Both the position numbers and the translations under genes were made by a program. A stretch of DNA of 64,000 nucleotides, taken from Stentor roeselii. Taxonomy: Eukaryota > Ciliophora > Heterotrichea > Heterotrichida > Stentoridae. This document shows, one piece after another, positions 41,611 through 51,614 of this stretch. The notes below the pieces were generated by a model. That model saw only the letters and a list, made by a program, of their open reading frames with translations. It did no database searches and had not been told where the DNA came from. The first letter of the stretch is position 1. Each line of letters starts with the position of its first letter. The stretch is taken from NCBI GenBank assembly GCA_006503475.1, contig RSEH01000032.1, forward strand, positions 124,001-188,000. Reading direction: 5' to 3'.

Positions 41611-43179
41611 ATGCAGACCTCTCGAATGTTAACTGAAAGAAACCTCAATGATCGAAAGGTGACATTAGATATTCCAGGAGACTACCTTTACACAGGATTT
41701 TTATTGTCTCAAGAAGTAATAAACCAAGTTGTTGAATCTGGTGGAGAAGCTTTGTATGAAAACTATCTAACAAAAAAATCTATTCCTTTTACTGTAAATC
41801 TCACTGTGAAGTCAATTGTTTCAATGGTAGAAGTCGGGTTTATCAGAAGGGAACCTGTTGAAACTGACTCGATATTTGAGGAATTGGAACCTGAACCCAG
41901 TCCAATTGACACTTGGGCAAGATCTTTTGTACCTGTCAGGCAAAAGACGAAACTTTCAAGACCTACTCCAGTCATGAAGCCACTTTCAGATAATAAATCA
42001 GTCTCTACTCTGAGGTCAAAAAGATCAACTTCTAGATTGAAATATAAAACAAATAAAACGAACAAAACTCTTGTTGATTATACAATAAATGAAGGACCAA
42101 CCCCAATCCAAATATCAGAACGCAAGGAAGAATCCGACGAAGAAATCGAAATCTTAAGAAAACAAAAAACTTTCGAAATACAAAAAAAACATTCCGACCA
42201 CGAAAGAGCAAAAACTTTAAAACAACAAGAACACGAGTTAAGTCAAAAGCTTCTAAGAGAAGCCGAGTCTCTAAAAGACAAGCAATTCACACACGACTAC
42301 AAAGGAAAGTTAATAATAATAACAAAGCCCGACCTGGAAGACATATTCGAGTTAAACACGCCTCTTCGTTTCACCCCAGCAGAGCTTCCATCAAACTCAA
42401 AATCAGAAAAACTAATGAAAAAATCCCCTAAATTCCCATTAAAAAAGCCAGTCAAAACCCAAGCCGAAGAAAAGCTCTGGGTTCGGAACATGATCTTAAA
42501 GTCACCTCCTTTAATCGACAACATAACCCTCAACCCCAACGTGACTTTAACTTCAGGTCAGAAGTCAAAACTGCCTCCAAAAGACACTTCTGAGAAGATG
42601 TCAAGAAAAAACTATTTTTCAATCAACCCAGCTTTATCAACTAAAAAGTCATCATCGATCAGTTCAGTGAATTCTTTTAAAAAAGAAGCACTTTCAAGAA
42701 AGGACTTTTTAGGGTCAATGCCAGACTATGAAGAAAGTCCTGTTGTCCCTGGCCTTACTCGTAAAAGTGTCTCACCGATTAGCAAAGTTTCACATGGCAA
42801 GGTGACGACTTACGGTCCTCAGCTGAAAATAATCCCGACGACTCCTCAAGAGCTTTTTAATTTGGAAATCATTCAAAACCAGGCCTGGGGGGCCAACCCT
42901 CCCCCAAAGACCCCTGTCTTGGTAAAGCAAGTCCCTGTGAAACTCGGTCCTAGTCAAATGAGAGAGATTTTCGGAAACATTGTAAAAAAACCTAAAGACC
43001 AGCCTTTCGTCGAACCTGAGGAACTTTGGAAGTCTCGAAGTGAATTAATCAAGAAGCCGAAAGAAAGAAGGTTTATTGATAAAGTTGTGAAGAAGAAGAA
43101 GAACCCTCCGCCACCTTTCGGGTGTACAATGCTCAATGGAATGGAAGACTTTAATACTCGTGAGAAGTTGAAATGGTAG
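41611..43179 (+). CDS. C2orf81-like (DUF4639-type) ciliary protein
   Basis: 522 aa, single exon, TAG stop. The first 110 residues have the C2orf81 layout: an acidic helix ending LYENYLTKKSIPFTV, then a helix, then EPEPSPIDTWARSFVPV, matching vertebrate YLTQQCIPFT and a DxWAxGSVPV stretch. The rest is basic, Pro/Lys-rich and probably disordered, with an unusual ending of polybasic KKKKNPPPPFG. C2orf81 proteins are associated with cilia but have no defined function. Confidence is moderate since only the N-terminal part is diagnostic. Confidence 0.6.
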   Translation: MQTSRMLTERNLNDRKVTLDIPGDYLYTGFLLSQEVINQVVESGGEALYENYLTKKSIPFTVNLTVKSIVSMVEVGFIRREPVETDSIFEELEPEPSPIDTWARSFVPVRQKTKLSRPTPVMKPLSDNKSVSTLRSKRSTSRLKYKTNKTNKTLVDYTINEGPTPIQISERKEESDEEIEILRKQKTFEIQKKHSDHERAKTLKQQEHELSQKLLREAESLKDKQFTHDYKGKLIIITKPDLEDIFELNTPLRFTPAELPSNSKSEKLMKKSPKFPLKKPVKTQAEEKLWVRNMILKSPPLIDNITLNPNVTLTSGQKSKLPPKDTSEKMSRKNYFSINPALSTKKSSSISSVNSFKKEALSRKDFLGSMPDYEESPVVPGLTRKSVSPISKVSHGKVTTYGPQLKIIPTTPQELFNLEIIQNQAWGANPPPKTPVLVKQVPVKLGPSQMREIFGNIVKKPKDQPFVEPEELWKSRSELIKKPKERRFIDKVVKKKKNPPPPFGCTMLNGMEDFNTREKLKW

Positions 43180-43226
43180 AACTAGTTATTGAATAAGGCT
43201 TTCAGAAGGAATTATCTGATCTGCAG

Positions 43227-43694
43227 TTAATTCATAATGATGTTGTTACGTGGAGGCTTTTTAGGTCTCATGTAAAAACCTCTGTGAGTTTCGTTTATTT
43301 GTTTCTTTACTTCCTGGCTTTTCTCTACTTTTTTCAGTTGGATGTCTTGCTTTCTTTCACGAATTTTCCAGAAAAATTGGTTGTCTTGACGAATGATTCT
43401 TTCAGTCTCTTTCAAATCTCTTAAAAGCTTTCCTAGTTTCTTGGAATCGCCGGGGATTAGGTATTCATGTTTGGCTTTTCTACGGTTTATTCGGTTTTGA
43501 AGAGAAGATCTTCTTGCAGAATAGGCTGATTAACTTATACGAGTCGGCTTTGGAGGGATTTCGACATCGGAGATCCAGGATAAATCAGATCTCTTGTTTT
43601 TTAAAAGAAAGTTTACTACTTCTAAATGTGCTGGAGTCGCTGAAAGGAGAAGATTTGGTTTGAGGTATTTGATTTTTGGCTTCGGAGTACTCAT
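43227..43694 (-). CDS. Small basic protein, possibly related to the CFAP97 coiled-coil type
   Basis: Exons 43694-43541 and 43525-43227 around gtataagttaatcag (43526-43540); 150 aa. The first exon starts MSTPKPKIKYLKPNLLLSATP; the second contains RRKAKHEYLIPGDSKKLGKL and a long Lys/Glu-rich coiled coil (ETERIIRQDNQFFWKIRERK) ending with a basic tail. The coiled coil loosely fits CFAP97-type proteins (eNxxLxxKIxxI), but I would not name it on this. It is convergent with the C2orf81-like gene, 47 bp away. Confidence 0.55.
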
Positions 43695-44076
43695 TTTTAC
43701 TGTTTAAGGTTTTATTATTTTTTTAGGTTTGTGGAAGTTGGAATTTTTCTGATGTTTTCATGGGTTTGTTGAAGTTTTGATATTTTGGAATGTTTGATTG
43801 GGAAATATGAGAAAATTTAAGTTTTAATGAAGTAATCCTCGAAATAATAAAAAAATATTCTTAAAGTGTTACAAAGATTTTGGAAAATTTCTTGATAATC
43901 AACAGATTTTATAAAATTCAAGCATTAGGAACAATCAAATAAATTTTGAAGCGAGGAGAATATGAAATATAATAGAAAAAACATATGATAAACATCGAAT
44001 AACTTAACCTTGCAAAATTTTCAATGAAATTATTGTATCATCGACCTCATTTACTAGAATTATTGTTAATTATAAA
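43695..44076. other. Gene-free divergent intergenic region
   Basis: About 380 bp between two divergent starts; AT-rich with no coding or RNA signal seen. It ends attataaaATG at the TRP-like channel start. Confidence 0.45.
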
Positions 44077-47000
44077 ATGTATGATGATGACTTTATCGAA
44101 GAATTTACTGACGCTGAAGTAGAAGAAAAGCCTCATCGCAAATCAAGTGGTTTCCGAGCATCTTCAATACAGCCGTCGTCTTATCAGTCATCTGAGGTGC
44201 TGCGCATTCTTGGAGTGATTGAGTTTGGAAACTATGAAGAGGTTGAGGGAATTATCCTAGACCATTCTTTCATGTTAAATCATGAAGATTTAGTCAACAG
44301 TGGTGAAATTGTGAGGATAGCTTTAGATAGAAATCTTATCGAACTGATTTTTAAACTAGAAAAGGCTGGGTATTATATTCCAGATGATCTTTTGATACGG
44401 GCAATAAAGCAGGGTAAATCGGTATCTATCAACGCCTTGATATCATCTCGTATCTACAACCCATCAACCCTAGAACTCGAGCTCTGGTACCTTCTTCACA
44501 AAGGTTTCTTCCAATACGCAGAAAGATTAAAATTTTACGAAGACTACTTATCAGAATATTCAAACACTTCCACAAAAGACATTCAACTATGTGCAGCGGC
44601 AATGCGAGCAGCTTTAAAGCGTAACTACGACGACCTCGCCTCAAAGATCCTTCACATCTGCCCAGCAGCAGTGACAGCAGAAATGGTTGAAATCGCGATA
44701 AACAACGACAGCCTCGAGTTCATTCGAAGGATTTGGACTGGCCACCTTGGAGACCTGCAGAAAAGCAAGATGGCAGGAAAGAGAAACAAAAAAACTCCAG
44801 TTTGGAAGTACTTAAGACTTGACATCAGTGAAAGCAGCAAGTTAGCAGCAAGCAAGTATCTCAATATCGGCTTTATTGTTCGAAGACTTCTTCAAAGAAA
44901 CCAAGTCAGCCAAGCGAAAAAAGTGATTCTTTGGCCTGAAGCTTCTGACAATGATGAAATTTTCACGATTCTTGTCGAGTTTAACCAGGAAGAACTTGCA
45001 CGTCTGGCACTTAAACATAGAAGTAAAGAAATAACGAAGAAAGACTTTGAGTTCAGCTTTCAAAAGAAGAAGTACTGGGTTTGTCTTGATATGTTGAGGT
45101 TTAAATCTGCGAAGATTGCATTACTTGATAAGGAATTTCAAAGAGAAATCGTTGAATTGCTTTCGGATGGAGAAACTTGTTACTTTGCTGCTGAGTTTCT
45201 GTCGAATACTGATGTTAAGTTCTGGAATGAGAAGTTGGTGCTGGTGATGGAAGAACTGATAAACAACAATATAAAAAAATCAGATTCTTTCGTTAAATGT
45301 CCTTTTCCACTACTTCAAATAGTCCTCGTTTGTGAGTTTCTGAAAAAAATCAGTGAAAAGTCCCTACTTTTTAAAACCGCTTGTTTGAGACTAATGAATG
45401 ACCTGCTCAAACTAGGAAAATTCATCCAGGACTCAATCACTGAAGAACTCCAGTTGAAGCACTTTTTGTACTCGACTGACAGTAAAGACCGAACAGTCCT
45501 TTCAATCATTTCACAGAACGGGTTTTACTCACTACTTGAAAATAATGACCTGGGCAGTGTTGTAGCTTGTATGTGGACTGGCGACCGTAAAACCGTCAGT
45601 TTTTTGAACGCTTCTACTCTTTACAAATCGTTCAAAGCACCTTCAGGCTCAACTGAAAAACTTTTATTTTTAAATAAAAGTCCTCATAAGGAATTCTTTA
45701 CTTTTCAATTCGAACAACTGGTCACCAGCTGTAAACTCAGATTCCTCGGACAGTTATTTTCCACAGTTCTCTTGGTCTACTTCTACACCATGACACTTTA
45801 TACCACGAAAAGTTCAGAAAAAATCGCAGAAAATTCAGAGTCTCAAGGATTTTTAAGAGTTTCTCAAGTCTGGATCTTTGGAATTTTCGCTGAACGTTTG
45901 ATTCAGATTTTTTTTGCTTTGTTGACAGGAAGACAGGTTCAAAAGGATTTTTGGATTTTTAATGATTGTTGTGTCTTTGCGTTGACTTTAGCTGTTTTAT
46001 TAGATGTTGATGAAAAACTTGTGACGGGTGGACTAGGGTCGTTGGTAGGGGTGCGAGATTTGAATGTTTTGATTCACAGTATCGTGCTTTGTTTGATCTG
46101 GTTGAGGTTTTTCCAGGTTCTCTTGACCACTGACAACTACGGCCCGATGTTGATGATCATGTTTCAGATGGCTTCAGAGATGATAAAATTTTTAGTTGTT
46201 TTTTTCTCAGCGATTTTTATTGGGACTGTTATTTTGTCTCTGGTCTTTCATGATCAGACCACGAGTGAGAAGTTTGACTCTTTCGGAGTCGCTTTGTATA
46301 AAGTTTACAGTCTTAGTCTTGGAAGTTTTGAACTTGCTGATTATAACAACTACAAAGCCTTTGGAGCGATGGCTGAAGGCTTTCTTGTTATTTTATTGAA
46401 TATCCTTATGCTCAATGTGCTCATCGCGACTTTAAGTGTGACTTATGAAAAAGAACAGAAGATTCAAACAGCGAAATTTAGAAGTGTGTTGATTGACAGG
46501 TTCCAACAGTGGAAGTGGGATGAAAAGTATGGAATTCTTATTTTGTTACCAGCTCCTCTGTCGTTTTTATCTGTTTTTATATTCCCTGTGCTGGTTTTTT
46601 CAAGAGATCCAGCGAAGATCACGGGGGTCTTTGCTCGAGGACTTTTTATTATTTACGTATTTCCTTTTTTCCTTGTTTTCGCAGCTTTTTCTTTAGTCTT
46701 TGTCTTGATTGTTTATCTCACAAGTCTTCGCTCTTTCGCCACTGGCGGCATAAAAAAGATGAAAAGTCAAGAAATCTTCACTGTAAAGACTCATAATGAT
46801 GACTCTGAAGATGACGAAGACCCACTCGTGGTTAACTCTCATGCTTTTTCTTATAGAAGAGCTATTGTTTGGGTGCTCATTGGATGGGCTTTCGCGATTA
46901 CTGCTTATTTCCGCGATTGCTGTCATTTTTGGGTCCTGATCTTTCAGAAGACTCCTGAAGAACTTACTGCTCAAGAAGAAATGATCACTTCTAAGTTTAT

Positions 47001-47490
47001 TCAAAATACTTGTAAAGCTTTGAAGATGAATTCAACGTTTATTATTGATTTCGACCAGTTTTTAAAGACTTTTTTTAATATTGATGATGAAGGTCTCAGT
47101 CCTTTGGTTAGGAATAATCACCAAAAATTAGCTGAAAGGAGAAAAATGATTGAAAAGTTCTTTGAAGGGTTTCTTTTTAGCAAAAAAAACAGAACTATTA
47201 GAAGAGAGTTTTTAAAGGCTTTTATGGTGAGGAGTGAAGAATATAGTGAAGAGTTTTTGTATCGGATTAGGTTTATTCGTGTTCATCTTGTTCTTAAAGC
47301 GCTGAAAAAATTTAGGAAAAATTGCAAGGAAGTTAAAATTAAAGGGGTTAAAATACCGAAACATGTTACTAGCTTTGGAACTTTTCAAGTCAAGGAGAGT
47401 TTAAATTGTGCAAAAGATATGATGAAACAGCAGAAAAATACTATCAATGCCTTTAAAAAACTCCTGGGGATTCAGAAGGGATTAGTTTAA
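44077..47490 (+). CDS. TRP-superfamily-like cation channel with extra C-terminal hydrophobic segments
   Basis: 1137 aa, single exon. Residues 40-550 form ankyrin-like helix pairs without clear consensus repeats. From about 553 come S1-S6 of an ion-transport domain: S1 at about 553-577, S4-like LNVLIHSIVLCLIWLRFF, S5 near 703-727, a pore loop, S6 (GFLVILLNILMLNVLIATLS) at about 770-791, followed by a TRP-box-like helix with YEKEQK. Three more hydrophobic stretches follow (about 822-843, 852-882 and 927-945), beyond the usual six. The C-terminal tail is helical and basic. A calcium-permeable cation channel is likely; gating is unknown. Confidence 0.75.
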   Translation: MYDDDFIEEFTDAEVEEKPHRKSSGFRASSIQPSSYQSSEVLRILGVIEFGNYEEVEGIILDHSFMLNHEDLVNSGEIVRIALDRNLIELIFKLEKAGYYIPDDLLIRAIKQGKSVSINALISSRIYNPSTLELELWYLLHKGFFQYAERLKFYEDYLSEYSNTSTKDIQLCAAAMRAALKRNYDDLASKILHICPAAVTAEMVEIAINNDSLEFIRRIWTGHLGDLQKSKMAGKRNKKTPVWKYLRLDISESSKLAASKYLNIGFIVRRLLQRNQVSQAKKVILWPEASDNDEIFTILVEFNQEELARLALKHRSKEITKKDFEFSFQKKKYWVCLDMLRFKSAKIALLDKEFQREIVELLSDGETCYFAAEFLSNTDVKFWNEKLVLVMEELINNNIKKSDSFVKCPFPLLQIVLVCEFLKKISEKSLLFKTACLRLMNDLLKLGKFIQDSITEELQLKHFLYSTDSKDRTVLSIISQNGFYSLLENNDLGSVVACMWTGDRKTVSFLNASTLYKSFKAPSGSTEKLLFLNKSPHKEFFTFQFEQLVTSCKLRFLGQLFSTVLLVYFYTMTLYTTKSSEKIAENSESQGFLRVSQVWIFGIFAERLIQIFFALLTGRQVQKDFWIFNDCCVFALTLAVLLDVDEKLVTGGLGSLVGVRDLNVLIHSIVLCLIWLRFFQVLLTTDNYGPMLMIMFQMASEMIKFLVVFFSAIFIGTVILSLVFHDQTTSEKFDSFGVALYKVYSLSLGSFELADYNNYKAFGAMAEGFLVILLNILMLNVLIATLSVTYEKEQKIQTAKFRSVLIDRFQQWKWDEKYGILILLPAPLSFLSVFIFPVLVFSRDPAKITGVFARGLFIIYVFPFFLVFAAFSLVFVLIVYLTSLRSFATGGIKKMKSQEIFTVKTHNDDSEDDEDPLVVNSHAFSYRRAIVWVLIGWAFAITAYFRDCCHFWVLIFQKTPEELTAQEEMITSKFIQNTCKALKMNSTFIIDFDQFLKTFFNIDDEGLSPLVRNNHQKLAERRKMIEKFFEGFLFSKKNRTIRREFLKAFMVRSEEYSEEFLYRIRFIRVHLVLKALKKFRKNCKEVKIKGVKIPKHVTSFGTFQVKESLNCAKDMMKQQKNTINAFKKLLGIQKGLV

Positions 47491-48157
47491 ATTATGATTT
47501 TTTATTTGTTGGGATTGGGTTTAGGGTTTTGGCTTTGGTGGTTGTTTGAGGATAGAGGAGGATTTTTTAAAAATTATATATGGCTCTTTGTTATAAATTT
47601 ATATATGATTCTTTGTTATAGGATTTTTTAAATTTTTCAAATTTTCTAAATTCTTTTGAGGAATCACTTATCTCGACCTCCATTTTTAAAATTGAAAAAT
47701 TTGTCTTAACGTGATTTGAGGAAAAATACAAAAAAGGGGTATGTTTACTTAGTTTAATTATTAAAGTTGTTTTTGTGAATGCAGATGCGAATGTCTAAAG
47801 TAACTTGAAAATTAAAACCAATAAAAATCTACAAATAATTAATAAAGTCGCCAATTTCAATCACACATTAAATCAGGCCTGAAAAAGTATTTTCAATAAA
47901 ACCAAAGCATTGATCTTGAAAAAAATACAGTCCAATACCTAAAAAACCAACTAAATCAGGTTATCATGCGTTGTCTTAATCGAAATAATATTTTTTGAAA
48001 ATCAAAAAACTCTTATTAGAAATTTAGGTTTAAAAAGAGTCTGTCCACAATTCATCACCAACTAAATTCAATCTCAACATTTGAAAGTAATCACTAAAGA
48101 TTTCATATTATTTTAAGCAAAGAATTAAATAACTTTTACTTAAATTCCAACCAACTT
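47491..48157. other. Gene-free AT-rich stretch with a short tandem repeat
   Basis: About 670 bp between convergent genes. A near-perfect pair of about 25 nt (tatatatggctctttgtta and tatatatgattctttgtta) lies at about 47572-47621. No open frame that splices properly. Confidence 0.5.
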
Positions 48158-48394
48158 TCAAGACGCGAACATTACCTGGGTTAACCCTTGTCTTCTTTTA
48201 TATAAATCACTCTCATCAATGCAAAGTTGAGGAACATTAGAATCTTTACTCAAATAAATAATTCTCCTAGCCTCGATCTCTTTTCTGAGTTTAAGAATCA
48301 TAGGCCTTTTCTTTTTCTTAGAGGTATTCGTAGTAGCATCAGGAACAATTTTTCGAGAGGTGACCAAGGAAGACTTACAACCACAGGACCCCAT
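48158..48394 (-). CDS. Small protein with acylation-type N-terminus, 78 aa
   Basis: It starts MGSCGCKSS, with Gly2, Cys4 and Cys6, a plausible myristoylation and palmitoylation start; the remainder is Lys/Arg-rich (KKKKRPMILKLRKEIEARR) and ends with a short helix. It might be a membrane-tethered regulator or an unrelated small protein; no family recognised. TGA stop. Confidence 0.45.
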   Translation of the reverse strand: MGSCGCKSSLVTSRKIVPDATTNTSKKKKRPMILKLRKEIEARRIIYLSKDSNVPQLCIDESDLYKRRQGLTQVMFAS

Positions 48395-48600
48395 ATTAAT
48401 TTTCTAATGAATAAAACATTCAGCATGCGAATCAAAACATTTAAAAGCCCGACTTTCCAAAAATTCTAAAAAATTCCATCTCCAATTAAAACAACTCAAA
48501 AAACATCCTCCATCATTTTCTGAGTTCCAAAACAAACTCCTTAAAAACCCGATCAAAACCTTCAATTAACCATTCTTCTTAATTTCTCTATTCCAAAATT

Positions 48601-48652
48601 CTTTTTCCTCTCTTCTCTTCTTTCCTCTCTTCTCTTCTTTCCAACTTCCAGT
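48601..48652 (+). repeat. Polypyrimidine tract with a 17-nt tandem duplication
   Basis: tttcctctcttctcttc occurs twice in direct tandem (48604-48620 and 48621-48637), within about 50 bases of pure T/C upstream of the repeat-protein gene. Such tracts are typical of promoter-proximal regions, but function is not shown. Confidence 0.8.
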
Positions 48653-48690
48653 GAAAATTTCTCAATCCTCCCAAATGTCAACTCAAATAA

Positions 48691-50133
48691 ATGGAAGGGT
48701 CTTACATTCCTGGAAAACAACGAAAACAACTAGCTCAACAAGGGCGAAAGTCTCATTTCTCCTTCGGTAAGACCAGTCACGGCTACGCAACAACCCAAAC
48801 CTGTTTTTACCGTCCGAATTCCTCATCATCATCCCCAGTGCGTCAAGCGAACAGTCGAACCGCTTCTCACTTCACGCTCGGTTCAGACTCGCCTCAAAAG
48901 CGTTCAGAATTCGGAGTTCACTACAAAGAACACCAGATAGAGCCAGGTAAGCCGAAGCCGAAAATAGTGGATTTAACGCCTACAAGTTTTGTGATGGGCA
49001 TGCAAGAAATTCGCTTTCAAACAACGAGCAGCTTTTATAAAGACCCAGGAAGTCAGGGAGAGACTCGTCGTCAAAGTCACTCGCCAGTGAAAAATCGAAG
49101 ACATAACTTTGAACTCGGATTTGATGCACCTGTCAAGTCGAGTGTCATGCAGAAGGACTTTGGACAGTTTCGCGCTGAGACTGTGAGACCTGTCGAAAAG
49201 AACTTGCTTGAGTCGCATGTTAAGATGGGAGGACACCCTGCTATGTATAGGACTGTCGCGGAAAACGAGTTTTATAAGAGAGACTCGTCACCTGGAAGAC
49301 TACCGCCTGGAAAGGCGGAGGACTTGAAGAAGGAACATTTTGTGCTTGGACAGGACTCGCCGGGAAAGGTAAGTGTACAGAGCACTTCTTATAAACCTTT
49401 TCTTACACCTAAACAAGGACTGACGAAAGAACAGCTTAATTATCTGAAAAATTCTCATTTTAAGTTTCAAAGTGAAAATCCAGATTATGTGTCGGTCATG
49501 AAGGCTAGTATCGGGTATTCACCTGCAGAGATTAGGGAACAGGAAAAATATCTGAAAGTTAATCATGTGAACTTTGGAGATGACCAGACTAAGTTTAAAA
49601 CGAATTACTCGACTAACCATTACTACCGTTCCCAAAGCGTGAACCAGCCAGTGCGAACAAAAAACGACGAAATGAGAAGTGACGTAATCCTCGGTGTGAC
49701 CGATGGCCCATTCGAAAGTTCAACTCACAGTGTCCTAACAGGTGAAAAAGGGATTCCAGGTCGTATGGACCCTCAATTAGAGAAGAACTTAAGAGGCCAC
49801 CATTATTCCATGGGCAACTCGAGTAACATCTACGCCCAAGGACACAAAAACTACGGTGACGGTGTGCCGAACCCCAGCAAGTTCCTGGACGGTCTGAAAG
49901 AAGACATGCTTAACACCCACTGGGTGAGCGGGTTCCACAAAGAAAATCTCAACTCTTCAATGAAGCGCGAATATCGACATGCAAGCTCTGAACGTCGCTC
50001 TGGCGAAGACTACCTGAAAAAGCATAACCATACTTTAGGAGACGGTCAAAACAACTGGCACACCAGTTATAACGGAGGATTCAAATGGATTCAGCCAGTC
50101 CCTGATAAACTCACCAAGTTTTCATTTGAATGA
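48691..50133 (+). CDS. Axonemal-type repeat protein (about 12 repeats of 36-40 residues)
   Basis: 480 aa, single exon. The protein is built of roughly twelve degenerate repeats: a His/aromatic-Phe/Val-x-Leu/Met-Gly core (SHFSFG, SHFTLGSDS, SFVMGMQE, HNFELGFDA, SHVKMGGH, EHFVLGQDS, NHVNFGDD, HHYSMGNS, HNHTLGDG), each followed about 10-15 residues later by a Tyr/Phe near the end of the unit. Spacing and the short aromatic-glycine cores resemble microtubule inner proteins of the axoneme (SAXO/TEKT-neighbouring MIP families), though I cannot name the exact one. A structural role inside or along doublet microtubules is inferred from this pattern. Confidence 0.65.
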   Translation: MEGSYIPGKQRKQLAQQGRKSHFSFGKTSHGYATTQTCFYRPNSSSSSPVRQANSRTASHFTLGSDSPQKRSEFGVHYKEHQIEPGKPKPKIVDLTPTSFVMGMQEIRFQTTSSFYKDPGSQGETRRQSHSPVKNRRHNFELGFDAPVKSSVMQKDFGQFRAETVRPVEKNLLESHVKMGGHPAMYRTVAENEFYKRDSSPGRLPPGKAEDLKKEHFVLGQDSPGKVSVQSTSYKPFLTPKQGLTKEQLNYLKNSHFKFQSENPDYVSVMKASIGYSPAEIREQEKYLKVNHVNFGDDQTKFKTNYSTNHYYRSQSVNQPVRTKNDEMRSDVILGVTDGPFESSTHSVLTGEKGIPGRMDPQLEKNLRGHHYSMGNSSNIYAQGHKNYGDGVPNPSKFLDGLKEDMLNTHWVSGFHKENLNSSMKREYRHASSERRSGEDYLKKHNHTLGDGQNNWHTSYNGGFKWIQPVPDKLTKFSFE

Positions 50134-50175
50134 ATTATTCAAATTAATAGATGCAAAGATTCATGAATTATAATT

Positions 50176-51054
50176 TCAGGATTTTTCTCCTTGAGCGGAG
50201 TGGATGTAAAGTTTTGATGATTTTAGAATGGATTTCGCTCGCTTCTCAGAAAAAAAAGTCGCGTTTGAAACTGACCTCGGCACCAGCTGGTCCCAAGAGT
50301 CTCTTTTAAAAACTTTTCTGAAATATTGGGTTTCTTTATCGACTGGTCGTAACAAACTGCTCCAAATATTCCCTTTTTCTAAAAATGGCTCTGAATTGAT
50401 CTGGTATAAATCGTCTTCTACAAGTTTCACGCTTTTCTTGCAGAATTTGTTGAAGTCTTTCTAATTTTTTTTTACTTTTGACTTCCACCTCGTTTTGTTC
50501 ACTTCTCGAAAAACTGGGTTTTCGATCAGGCCTGTGTTTAGAGGTTCGCAGTCGAAACAAGTTTTTATGTTTTTTTGGATACGAGCTGCGGTTTTTTGAA
50601 ATTTTAGTCGAAGTTGTTGGGACTTTTTACGTGTCAGGCTGATGCTGGTTTTAGCAGAAACTACGGAATTTTGAAGTTTTTCTTTTTCTTGGTGAAGGTT
50701 TTTTATGTCTTGAAAGGATTTTTCGATGTTTTTTGAGTTTTTTGAGTTTTTTTGGGAACTTTTTAAGGTTTACTTGTTGATGTAGATCTTTGGACAACGA
50801 CAGTCTTCGCGGAACTGGTGAAAAGAAGCTGGGATTAGAGGAATAGCACCGGTTTTTAAAACTGTTTGGGAATTACGCTCTTGCTGGCCTGGGGAGATTG
50901 AATCGCAGTAACTTTTTAAACGTTTTTTGTAGGAAAGGGTCAGTGAGTCTGAGTCTTGACCTGGGGATCGACTTTGAGGATGTAGCAATTTAAGACGGTG
51001 ATCAGAAATTGCTTTGGTTCTTTGTTGGTGTTTTAGTTTGTGTAGAGAGTACAT
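50176..51054 (-). CDS. Uncharacterised protein of 282 aa, three exons
   Basis: Exons 51054-50774, 50758-50476 and 50460-50176, introns gtaaaccttaaaaag (50759-50773) and gtaaaaaaaaattag (50461-50475). The middle exon codes for a basic coiled coil (KKSQQLRLKFQKTAARIQK) with a CFDC motif, and the last exon carries a Phe/Lys-rich segment with an acidic patch (LVEDDLYQINSEPFLEKG). No domain recognised. Note that the second intron is a nearly pure A tract, the most extreme of the window. The start follows taaatctaaatcATG. Confidence 0.55.
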
Positions 51055-51252
51055 GATTTAGATTTATTATAGAGGGATTAGTGAATGAAGGTAACAGTTA
51101 GATGTTGCATTATCTTACTAAATTCTTCAACTTATTATTTATTTATCATGAAGATTATTTTAATATTACTTCAATAAACATCTTTGATTTCAAAACAAAT
51201 CTCATTTCATCTAAACTTTTAAAAATTCACCAAAAATATCTTATCAATAAAA

Positions 51253-51594
51253 TCATAAGTAAAGATTTAAGCTGTTTTTCCCTACAGGTCTAAACAAACT
51301 TTTACTATGAGGCTGATAAAGCCAAGGACTGGGTTTAATTTCTTTATTAGGAGTAAAAACATTTCTCTTCTTCCTCCTTCTAATAGCTTTCAATTCAATT
51401 TTCCCCGAACACAAATTCTGTCTCTCCTTTCCCCGATCCAAAGACCGTTGCTGCAACAAAGACTGTTTCGGCCAGTTTCCCATTTGATAAAACATGAATT
51501 CAGAGTCCTCATATTTCTGGCAGTTCATCCAAATCCTCAACACAGGATTAGTAAATTTTCCAGTTCCAACTCTATTCCTTTCAAAAAGTTCCAT
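51253..51594 (-). CDS. Uncharacterised protein, 113 aa
   Basis: Single exon, from the minus-strand ATG at 51594. The N-terminal half reads MELFERNRVGTGKFTNPVLR; the middle has a short Cys/Trp segment and the end contains RRRKKRNVFTPNKEIK. Not recognised. A 14-nt GT..AG candidate near 51287-51300 would truncate the frame rather than extend it. The start is only 20 bp from the divergent thioredoxin-fold gene. Confidence 0.4.
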   Translation of the reverse strand: MELFERNRVGTGKFTNPVLRIWMNCQKYEDSEFMFYQMGNWPKQSLLQQRSLDRGKERQNLCSGKIELKAIRRRKKRNVFTPNKEIKPSPWLYQPHSKSLFRPVGKNSLNLYL

Positions 51595-51614
51595 GGGTAA
51601 TAATAAAGTAAAAA
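51595..51614. promoter_or_regulatory. 20-bp bidirectional start region
   Basis: The ATGs at 51594 (minus) and 51615 (plus) are 20 bp apart: gggtaataataaagtaaaaa. The region carries an A/T-rich element usable from both sides. Confidence 0.45.

Noticed and set aside
51287-51300. 14-nt GT..AG segment in the minus-strand 113-aa gene
   Set aside because: Wrong length, and splicing would give no longer or better frame than the unspliced ending.
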